Origin: Actinostola sp. cb2023
Taxonomy: Eukaryota > Cnidaria > Anthozoa > Actiniaria > Actinostolidae
Direction: 5' to 3'
Length of the DNA: 64,000 nt
NCBI GenBank assembly: GCA_033675265.1
Contig: JAUJYZ010001255.1
Location: 513,165 to 577,164 of the forward strand
The notes below the pieces were generated by a model. It was not told where the DNA came from and made no database searches. It worked only from the letters and a program-made list of their open reading frames with translations. A program made the position numbers and the translations under genes. Shown one piece after another: positions 44,801 through 56,800 of the stretch; the stretch's first letter is position 1; each line of letters begins with the position of its first letter.

Positions 44801-47800
44801 CTTCTCCAAACATAAATTCCCCACGGAGACTTCCCGCTCGGCGAATACTCGAGCCCTCACTTCTATTGTGTCGAAACGATGATCCTGCATTTGACAATGT
44901 GCTACACGAGTCGGTTCCTCTTCCGAAACCACTGTCCTGGCAATATCTAAGGTAATATAGAGTATATAAGTTATAAAAACAATCCCCATGAGCTTCAATA
45001 TCATGAGATCAATATCATGCGTGACCTCTCTTCCCTCTCTCCTCTCGTCAATCCTCTTTGGGCCAGCCACCAAGGCTACATCAACATAATCACTCCCATC
45101 ACCACCACCACCATCATCAGCACCACCACCATCAACACCACCACCAGCACCACCACCACCACCACCATCATCAGCACCACCAGCACCACCATCAGCACCA
45201 CCACCACCACCATCAGCACCAGCACCACCATCAGCACCACCACCATCAGCACCACCACCATCAGCACCACCACCATCACCACCACCATCACCACCACCAT
45301 CAGCATCACCACCACCACCACCATCAGCAGCAGCAGCAGCAACTGTCAACATCATCATCAAAATTCATCAACAACATCAGCATTAGCCTGCGTGGCTTCA
45401 TCATCACAATGACAGCCACATTCATAGCCATCACACTTGTCACTACCATCATTATCATCATCATCATCATCATCATCACAATCACACCAACATCATATTA
45501 TCATCATCACAGGGTTTCCCTTATGCGCAACTGCGCGTCAAAGACGCACGTTTTTACCATAATGTGAGGGAAGACCTTGTCATCACATTTCATAATCCGA
45601 CCATCATTTTTACAATCATCATCATCATGGAGTAGCTAATTCAGAAGGATTGTTCACTAACTACCTTGTGACACGCGTGGAATGGAAAGTCTTCACTGCA
45701 ACCTCTGTATCTCTAAGAAGCCCTCTGTAAACTTCACCTGCTCCTCCCCCTCCCAACCGACTTACATCATCCTGTTTAAAAGAAAACTCGCTACTGTCGA
45801 CCAGTAAATTCCGGGGGAGGTCAGTCATGAGAAGATCTGGGATAAGCTCATCTAACGACACAACTGTATCAGGGTGATAAGGACAGTTGATGGTCGAGAA
45901 GCTCATTGCTGCAGCAGCACATGTTGGTAGTGTAAAGTTGTATGGACGAACTGGTTGTAGACCGCAATGCTGCTCTGTGGGATACTCCAGGGAACATGAA
46001 CGACGCAGCAAGGAACCACGACGCGCCAGGAAGCTTGAGCACCGTGGACAGGGAATTAAACGACGAACGAGGGGATAGCCAAATGTGTCTGTGTCATCAA
46101 GACCTGGAATGGCATAGGTTGGTATATACGCACTAAATACTTGTGCCAAATGTAAGTAGCACTAGAACACATTGGACACTTAAATAAACAGTTCTTTATT
46201 TATTGGGCTGCCTGTGTGCTGTGCAGAGGTTAAGTATGACTGGGAATACTCACCTGGATACCATTCAGAGATGAGGGCATCCACCTGGTCGACGATGAAA
46301 CCCAAGACGGAGAAATCCCTGAATGACGACCACGCCTCAATAGAGACTCCTTCGAACTCTTCAAAACGGCGACGAGCAGCGTGTAGAGGAACCTAGAACA
46401 ATTTAGTACACATCTTACAGTGCATTTCACAATACGTTTGACGAGTGGGTTCCGAAGTTTGCCTCGAACATGGGAACTTTGAAATGAACTTCGTTGGCGA
46501 ACTTCGAACCTCCCGCGTGAATTTGGAAATTCGTTGGATTTGAAGAACTGGCTCAAATTACAAAGTGAATTGCATTACAAAACAAGGTAGTTCTCTCTCT
46601 AGCCTGCGTAGCCAGCCGGCTCTAAGGGAATGGAGGGAGAGGGGGTGGGGAAAAGGGAAGGGGAGGGGGACTGGCTTCGGAACTATTGCATACTAACTTA
46701 TTCACTTATTCAGAAGCATTCGCGTAAAGTTCGGAAGGCCGGATTACTCGGGTACAGTTCGAAAGAGTTCCGAAAGCGAGAAGTTCCGGAGCATTCGGGT
46801 AAAATTCGGAAGCATTCGCGTAACGTTTGAAAACATCAAGGTAAACTTCGGGAAACACTCGGGCATAGTTGTATTATACAGACAAAACTTCTGAATTACT
46901 AACCAATTCTTTGTAGGACTGAACCAAAAAGTGTCCTCCTTCATACACTACACTGATTCCCTTCCTCCAGTACATCATAAAGAATGACTTTTCGTCAATG
47001 CCCTCGTTCGTCCGCCATCTGTGTGACGACACCATCAGCCTGGTAATAAGACGACTCCAAAAACCACTCGGGATGTACGCCATTTGATAATTACGACACA
47101 CAGCGTCGATTGGTTCCTTTGGACACCCGTCATCTTCATCGCTTTCGTTGGTATTCTCTCGTTGCTCCTTGGGCACCAATCTTGGTAGCGTCGAAGAATA
47201 TTTCTCCGTGGGAAGGTTACTACTATGCGAACTTGATGGGGTAAACGTTTCCGAACGGTTGCTGGAGTGCCAACCGGGTCGTTGTACACTCCCCCGTCTA
47301 TGTATCACATCGCGTTGCATTCCGGGGGGGTCAAGTGGTAGCATGGATGGAATAAGAAGCCTGTCCTCATCAAGGGAGAGCGCAATTTCAAATCGTTCCA
47401 TAAGTTGCAAATACTGAAAAAGAATGACAGGGAATGAAGCGTAAAGGTTAATGTGGACACGGTACAGCACAATTGCTGGTTTGCACGTGACATCATGGCG
47501 GCCATGTTGGTGCCTGGTAACAAAGCGTTCCTTATCAGCTTCTATTGTTTATACCACCGATAACATGGTCGCTGCGTCTTTGCACTTTAAATCTCCAGAC
47601 CAGCAATACACAGCACAGCACAGCACAGCACAGCACAGCACAGCACAGCACAGCACAGCACAGCACAGCACAGCACAGCACAGCACAGCACCGCACCGCA
47701 CCGCACCGCACCGCACCGCACCGCACCGCACCGCACCGCACCGCACCGCACCGCACCGCACCGCACCGCACCGCACCGCACCAAACCGCACCGCACCGCA

Positions 47801-50800
47801 CCGCACCGCACCGCACCGCACCGCACCAAACCGCACCGCACCAAACCGCACCAAACCGCACCGCACCAAACCGCACCGCACCAAACTGCACCGTTCAAGC
47901 ACACAAACATACCTGTGGAATGTACTCGGGAGGAAAACGAGGATCTTTCAGTACAAAGTGAATATTACTCTTCAACATGATCCCTTCCTTAACAAAGTTG
48001 TTGCGTTCCTTGACAGTCACAATACTAGCAATCAAGTCACAGACCCAAGATGGATCGATAAAGTACAAGTTGTTCAGTCCTCTTAGCTGGTCATTATAGT
48101 GGAGAAGAACGCCATTCTCGTGTAGAAATCGAGTAGCTGTGAAAGGAAGGTCAGTTGGAATATTTTATTTTATTTTTATTTGACTTCGCCTATGATATAC
48201 AAGAACAAGATAAACTACAAGTAGGCAGGGCAACCACAACAGCTTGACCAATTACTGTGGACCCAATATAAGGAAAAAGTATCTTACTAAGGACCATCTA
48301 AATAGGAAAGTGTTTTGTTATCAAGGTTTTAGTTTAATTAGCGAACTCCTTAGGATTACTCAAGAGAGAATAAAGGAAGAGAGGGAGACTCTTAGTCAGG
48401 CCAAAAAATCCAGAAATGCGAACCCCAAGGGAAACATTTCCGGTACAGATGATTTTGATGAAGATGGATGGAAATGAAATGGGTAAATATGATGTTGGTG
48501 ATGATGACAAAGGTGACAACGACGAGACGATGTTGATGATGATGATGATGCTGTCATGTGCTACACCCTCATTAAATAAAGTCACCTTACTTACTTACTT
48601 ATTCACTTACTTACATACCTAAAGCTAACTCCTCGTGATCTAAGATATCATTGTCTTTGTTCTTGCTTGCCAAATCAAGGATTTCCTCTTCTAGTAATAT
48701 CGGCGGTTGTCCCGCTTCTCTTCTCCTCTGAGATTCCTTGAGCACTGATTCTTGTAACTGGATGTAACTCAGAGGGACCTGCAAAAGCGGAGACAACAAT
48801 CGTATTTTAAATTACCAATTGTGATCACGCTATCCCATGTGGGATTGTCACCCCTATATGAACCGCGGATGCGCAATGTTAAAAAAACTCACCTGTTTTC
48901 CAATAACATGTTCCCCTTGTTCTTTAGTTCTGGTTGCCTTGGTATAAATCATCTCTCTCAGTTCTACGATATTTTCTCCCGTTGTTGCAGACACTGTAAT
49001 ATTGCCCACGATCTTTGGAAAGCCTTTGCTGTCTGCAAACTTGTTCATTACCATTTGTTTGAGTTTATCGAGTCGCGAATCGTGGACCTTCTTTGGTAAC
49101 CTATCCACATGGGTCCCCACAATAAGCACGTCAGAGAATGGTGCCCGCGCCTATTTAACAAGAGTGGTGATTGGATGTATTTATATAATAGAAGAGTGTT
49201 GATTGGTTGAGAAAAGTTGCGGATAGAAGAAAAGATTCTATTGGTTGTAAAAGGGAACCAATCAACAATAAGATAATTTTGTGCTCTACACACAATTTTT
49301 GACTTGCAAAAAGGAGAAGCTCCAACTGCAAATTGAACAGAAAATATTTATCTTAATAATAATTATTGTTTGTGAGTTGCAGTTGTCCATGTTGGTGGAT
49401 GAGAACAATAACTTTTGTTTTGTCCACCAACATGGCCACTAAGCTTTTGTGATGTTATTCCCTTAAGGTGCGGTAATACGAGCAACAAAATCATGCAACT
49501 TGTCACGCAACATTGTTCAGATTGTTGCATTGCAAGTTGCAGAGCAATGTTTCTCGTATTACCATTGTTCGCGCAACTTGTCGCGCAAAAAATACCAATG
49601 TGTTGCGCGACAAGTTGCGCGAATGATGGTAAACGAGAAACATTGCTCTGCAACTTGCAACACAACAATGTTGCGCGACAAATTGCACGATTTCGTTGCC
49701 CGTATTACTGCACCTTTAGAAATGACTGCAAACCAAGAATTGTCTGAGAAGAAAAATATATAAATATGAGTGTTTTTACTTTGATGTTCAGAAGCCACTG
49801 TCGAAGATTTTCAATTCCTTCCTCGCCAAGTGTGACATTCCATACACAAAGGTACAGAGTACTGGAAGACAGAAACATTTGGTGTGCTGCATAGTAGACA
49901 CTCTGTCCAGCGAGGTCCCAAGTGCTGAAGGTAATGGTTGGTGTATCACTGGACTAGGGACAGAAAGGAGAATGGTCACCAATAACGAAAGGAACGGTAA
50001 AAGAGGTCCCAGAGTGTGGAAAGTAGAAACCTTTTAGCTTTGAGTTCTTACTTGGGACGTTAATCTTTGCCAGGAAAACCAGGAACTAGAATTTGGCTGT
50101 ACATTCCACTCGTCAATCACAATCCCTACTGTTGATAGGTTCTTAGGGAGATTTTCTCCTTTGAGTGCTGCAAGTAGGGTCGTCTTGCCATGTCCCTGGA
50201 AAGATAGCAGGTAAGTAAGTTACATTGTTGCACAGATACTATGTGCACTCATATTGGAGTTTGATTGGATGAGATGCATCTACACGCTTTTTGATTGGTT
50301 CAGAAATGAAGCCATGAGTGTCATAGTACCGTAGGTTTCCCACTCATATTGGAGTTTGATTGGATGAGATGCATCTACACGCTTTTTGATTGGTTCAGAA
50401 ATGAAGCCATGAGTATCATAGTACCGTAGGTTTCCCACTCATATTGGAGTTTGATTGGATGGGATGCATCTACACGCTTTTTGATTGGTTCAGAAATGAA
50501 GCCATGAGTGTCATAGTACCACAGGGTTCCCACTCATATGAAAACAACTCTATATATAGCTAATTGCATAATCGTTGTCGGGTTGAAACTCATAAATCAT
50601 AGAAGCTGAGACCGCAGGGATGGATGGGAAATCAGTTCATGAGCCACATTACATACAGATATATTCAATGTTCTCGTAGTTTTGAAGGTATATGAACTAT
50701 TTAACTAAGATCCTACAAGTCTGCATAAAAAGGTCGATGATTTGACGGTGTTATTTGAGAGTTTTAATTTCCCAGAATTCCTTTTGGTCGTAGCTTTCAT

Positions 50801-53800
50801 GATTTTCGACCCGACAATGATTATGCAATTAGCTATATACACTGTACATGTAACCTATACTCACCTGTATGCCAACAACCATTAGTTTCATCCTGTAATA
50901 TGGCACAGACTTGCGTAGTGTTGCTCGTAAATATGCCAGGGTGTCTTTAGGCCGCACACCCATTGTGCCTAAAGAAGAGAAGACTGGATATCACTAGTGC
51001 ATAACAGTCAACACAATAATAATGTCTTTCAGGAACGCACAGAAAAACGCATACAATCCGTGCATAACAACACAGGGAGCCCAATATCATACTTATCACG
51101 TGTGCTCTACAAGTATCCCAGGAAGCCCATCTAAAAAGATGTGCCCATAATTTATATTTAACAATATAGCCTCAGAAGAAATGGTTGGACTGCCTGTGGA
51201 TTCCGCACGGAGAGCTGATATAAAGGGAGCCTATGAAAAAGGTCATATGCATGCATATATATATATACAAATCTTTAATTTTTAATTTTTAACAATATTG
51301 CCCCAGAATAAATAGGTTGTTTGTCCCACTGCCAAAGCTTACAGAACTGATCTAATTTCATGTACAATAGTATGAAATATTGTCTCCTACCTGGTCTTAC
51401 ATGCTTTGGTAGTCTGGTTAGGTTAAGATTACTAAGCCTTAGTTGCCAGCAATCTCTCAGATTACCAAGTTGTGGAGGAAGAGCTCTAAGTTCAGGATTG
51501 CTGGTGAGGACATACAGTGTACATACATGTAAGTTAATGAATTAGTTGATAAAAAATATCAACCCATGATCCCTGCAATACTAGTGCAATACTAGTGCAC
51601 TACTAGTGCACTACTAGTGCACTACCAGTGCAATACCAGTGCAATACCAGTGTAATACCAGTGCAATACCAGTGCAATACTAGTGTAATACTAGTGCAAT
51701 ACTAGTGCAATACTAGTGCAATACTAGTGCAATACTAGTGCAATACTAGTGCAATACTAGTGCAATACTAGTGCAATACTAGTGCAATACTAGTGCAATA
51801 CTAGTGCAATACTAGTGCAATACTAGTGCAATACTAGTGCAATACTAGTGCAATACCATAGTGCCATAGTGCAATACCATAGTGCAATACCATAGTGCAA
51901 TACTAGTGCAATACCAGTGCAATACCATAGTGCAATACTAGTGCAATACTAGTGCAATACCATAGTGCAATACTAGTGCAATACTAACTGCAATACCATA
52001 GTGCAATACTAGTGCAATACTAGTGCAATACTACTGCAATACTAGTGCAATACCATAGTGCAATACTAGTGTAATACCAGTGCAATACTAGTGCAATACT
52101 AGTGCAATACTAGTGCAATACTAGTGCAATACTAGTGCAATACTAGTGCAATACTAGTGCAATACTAGTGCAATACTAGTGCAATACTAGTGCAATACTA
52201 GTGCAATACCATAGTGCAATACCATAGTGCAATACCATAGTGCAATACCTAGTGCAATACTAGTGCAATACCAGTGCAATACCATAGTGCAATACTAGTG
52301 CAATACTAGTGCAATACTAGTGCAATAATATAGTGCAATACCATAGTGCAATACTAGTGCAATACTAACTGCAATACCATAGTGCAATACTAGTGCAATA
52401 CTAACTAACTGCAATACCATAGTGCAATACTAGTGCAATACCAGTGCAATACTAGTGCAATACTAGTGCAATACTAGTACAATACTAGTACAATACTAGT
52501 ACAATACTAGTACAATACAATACTAGTGCAATACTAACTTGCAATACTAGTGCAATACTAGTGCAATACTAGTGTAATATTAGTGCAATACTAGTGCAAT
52601 ACTAACTTGCAATACTAGACAGTACAATACTATAGTGCAATACCATAGAGCAATACTAGTGCAATACTAACTGCAATACCATAGTGCAATACTAGTGCAA
52701 TACTAACTGCAATACCAGTGCAATACTAGTGCAATACCAGTGCAATACTAGTGCAATACTAGTACAATACTAGTACAATACTAGTACAATACTAGTACAA
52801 TACTAGTACAATACTAGTACAATACTAGTGCAATACTAACTTGCAATACTAGTGCAATACTAGTGCAATACTAGTGTAATACTAGTGCAATACTAGTGCA
52901 ATACTAACTTGCAATACTAGACAGTACAATACTATAGTGCAATACCATAGTGCAATACTAGTGCAATACTACATATACATGTAGTATATCTTTCTTACTT
53001 GCTGAGATCCAGCTCAATTAGATTTGACAGCTGACAAACTGACAGAGGGACTTCTTGAAGGCAGTTCTCATTCAAAAATAAAGTCTCTAGTGTTGGAGCA
53101 AAAAGAGCCACTGGCAGCTCGTTATCTTTCTTGATGTCTTGATTATCATCTTGACTTGGAGTCTTGAACAACTTTTGCAGTGTATTGGCCTGACCTTCAC
53201 TTGAGGTTTTGAAACTGATCTAAAAGACATGACAATAAATAAATATACAAAAATTATATTTTGGATTATAATATAAACTTGAACTTTTTTGTATGGAAAT
53301 GTATGTTGGAGGGCAACGCTTGCCCTCCAAGCGAAAACCCATACAAATCCTTGTCAAAGCAGGAAACTTTGAAAGCCTGTAACTTTTGTCTTATTTGCTT
53401 GATTCCTTTGAAATTTTCCACTTTTACTAATTTTAGTATGCTCTTTCAAGTTATGATATTTTCATTTGTCTTCGGTGAAAATTTAAAAAGTCACGTGACA
53501 AGTGACACAAGTCCATTGTTGTTTATAATTTCACTAGCTTCATTCATACCTTATTGTGAGATAAATTAAGTTTATGCAGATTGCAGCACTTCCAAGAACT
53601 TTCCGATGGCAAACATTTAATGCGGTTATGGCTCACATCAAGATCAAACAGACAGGACAGTTGACAAACACTCCACGATATTAACTTCAGGCTGTTGTGA
53701 GACAGATTTAGATATCTGAGAGATTCTGACCAAACCATATCAACATTGGCTGAAAATTCTGTCAAGCGGTTGAATGAAAGATCAAGACTTTCCTGCAATG

Positions 53801-56800
53801 AAAACAATTCATTTTTTAAATAAAGGTTTTCATTCAATTTAAAAATCAGGGCCTGTAATTGATAACAGCGATTTTTTTTTATTGCTGACAGAACTACCCT
53901 GAATTTTAAATAAAGGTTTTCATTCATTCATTCAGGTTAGTAGCGTAGCATAATGGCCAAACATTTTAGTATTATAGTAGTTTAGGGTAGATTAGGTCAG
54001 ACAGTTTTATACATGACCACACAAGTAGCAACGCTTAAAATATATCATGTTTAAGGAGGCTCCATATAGTTTTATTTTAAGGGCCTTTATACCAAATGTA
54101 AAAAGTGTCTCATCAGACTCGTATTCCCAAAGATCCTGTGAAGTCGAAGTCGAAATTGTTGACATCTAAGATCGTCAGCTATCTTTCCGTTCTCAACGTT
54201 GGTTTCAGGCTGTTTCTATAGTAACCACATATGTAAATGCGAATCACTCAGGCTTACGAAATTTGATTATCACTAGAGCATACGGAGGATTGTGGTGTGA
54301 AAACTGGGTAATTTATTCAGTTGCGTCTCCATCTCCCTCACACCTCCCTTTGAAATTCAAAGAGCACACAGGAGAATTTAGGTTTTGATCAGAGGTCACT
54401 CACGCTGTTATTGTACGGAGCCCTTCAATTATGAGAATCAATATATAGAGTTTCATAAAATTTGCAACAGAATCCCCCCAAAATGGTCACTTGTAGGAGG
54501 GATGATAGAGAGACTGAGGATGAGTGCATGTGCTTCAAATGAAATTTGTCTATATTTGTACGAGTCCTTGGCTCATTGTATACATTGTATACAAAGTTAC
54601 AAACCAATCATGCAATTCCTTACCAGAGGACATTTCCAGGGCATTGGAAAGTCTTTTAGCTTGTTATTATTGACAAATAACTTGGTCAGTCCTGAAGCAC
54701 TTTGCATTCCACGTGGCAATGATGTGAGTAAATTATGGTTCAGCTTCAACACTTTCAGAGAAGGACATCTCCACGTTTCACCCATGTCCAAACTTTCCTC
54801 ATCGTCAAGTGTGCTTATCATATTGTAAGAAAGGTTGACCTTCTTTAGCGTTTTTATTCGGAAGAGTGAGCTTGGTATATAGGTTAGCTGGTTTTTGTGG
54901 AGAAAAAGCTTTTCCAAACTAGTGGAATAAAGAAAAAAATATCAATAATATAAAGTTACCATTTACAGCATTTAACTACATGTAGCTAGGTTCATGACAG
55001 TATGACATGTGAGTGTACATTAGTCTACATAATTATGTAGCTTTCACCAGATAATAAGTCCTATCCAACATATAAAATGATGCAGTTATCCAATAAATTG
55101 TATCCATTAGATAGGACTTATCAGTGGTAGATGGCACTAACCACCTTTCCCCAGAGGGGGTACTCAGGGTTATCAGTGACGGGGAGGTGCGAAGACCTTT
55201 TTGGGGTTTGAAATTCGTGGCTTGGGACTTTTTTGGGGTTAGCAATTTTTTTTTGTGGCCTTTTTTTGATATAAAGATTTTGGCAAGGACTTTTTTTGGG
55301 GGTTGATAAAAATGATATCCTACCATTCTCGATTTTATGCGGAGAAAAATTGGGTAATAATTGGGTCTTTTTGGGTCGTGTTTTTGCGTATTGGACTTTT
55401 TGGGGTTAAAAAGTTTGGCCTCATTCGCACCTCCCCGTCACTGATACCCCTGAGTACCCCCCCTGGGCTTTCCTGCAACTGGGGCCAGAGCATTCAACCA
55501 GTATCTGGAAAGTCATGGGTTCGGCTGCTATCAGGTACTCAGCCTCAGTTTCCGAGCTGGTGTCATGGTGATTTATTGGAACATGCTAATTAGCCATTAC
55601 CTAAACGAGCAGGGGACTGGGAACGAGTTTATTAGAATTAATGCAATTACCAAATTAAGTTTATGACATGAAACAGCATGTTGAAATTAGTATCTGCGCA
55701 AAGTGTAATGTGATTTGAGCGAATTCTGTCGGAATTATAAACTTTTGAAATTGTGTTGTCCAGCCAAAATTTTACAGTGAATGTATGGTTTGGCTGGACA
55801 ACGTCAAACATTTACAGAGTTTGTATGGGAAAATAGACATCTTTGATGCCGTCTAGCATCGTCAATATTAAGCCGAAGTTCACCAAACTTTCCAGACTAG
55901 CTAAGTTTGATCTGCTCTCTCAGAAAATGATGCCCACTTTTGCTAGTTTCTTATTGAATTAGTTTTACGGACTTGGTCCCAGTCCCCTGCTCATTTTGGT
56001 AATGGCTAATGAGCAGGAAAATAACATGCTAATGAGGTGCACGCACAGCTACAGTACATGCTTCAGTGACTCTGACAAATGCTCAAATTAATGAAGACAA
56101 AAAATTGAAAACATAGAAATATTTTATATTTTATTCTCTGCTCTAGTTTTGCTTTGTTGGCACTTCTATTTTCTTCCAATTGAGCATTTAGCACACATCT
56201 CATTAGCATGTTATTTTACTGATCTGCTCATTAGCATGTAGATTAACTTGTCACAACAAGACCACTCTTATTTTTCTCCCAAAGATTGAGCATTTGGGAC
56301 GGAAGACTGATTACATTAGCATGCTAAAAGCGGGTTACATAAAAGTGTTCTATTATTTCATATTCTCCTCCCAGCTGCTAGCTGTACCTTGTATGGCATT
56401 CAGCAAAGTTAAGATCTGGCAGACAAATCAGCTTATTGTTGGATACATCAAGCTCTTCCAAGACACAAAGGCTGTTGAACAACTCATCTGGAAGTTCTTG
56501 AAGATAGTTGTTAGATAAATCAACACAACTAAGTGTGACAGATAAGTTCACAAACCAGCCTTTATATAAAGAATAGATATTCTTTGAAGACCAATGTGCT
56601 GCAATCATGCTGATGTCTGGGTCAGGTTCAAATGATATGGCTGTCTTTCTCTTGGCTTTCACATCTCTTGTAAATCTAGAAACATCTGGACAGTTAAACG
56701 ACATAGCAGCACAAAGCTGAGAGGAGGGGTAAGTGGGATAGAGGAAATGGGAAATGGAATGGGGAAGTGAGAAAGTGGAAGAGGATGAACGGAAAAGGAT

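Noticed and set aside
45017..45567. His-rich, Ser/Thr-rich and Val/Gly-rich frames on both strands
   Set aside because: CACCAT/CAGCAC repeats in LRRK1 intron 16. The exon-to-exon frame skips them.
47535..48086. Frames rich in Thr/Ala/His/Gln or Cys/Ala/Val
   Set aside because: Pentanucleotide array in LRRK1 intron 13. Only 47913-48136 on the minus strand is coding there.
51401..51401. Alternative donor for LRRK1 exon 7 after CAT (GTAAGA)
   Set aside because: It breaks frame with exon 8, whereas the donor at 51390 keeps the [14 protein letters not shown] continuity.
56688..56730. Alternative acceptor for LRRK1 exon 3 at CTCTCAG upstream of the chosen one
   Set aside because: It does not match the phase of exon 2. 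The acceptor before 56675 does and gives [12 protein letters not shown].
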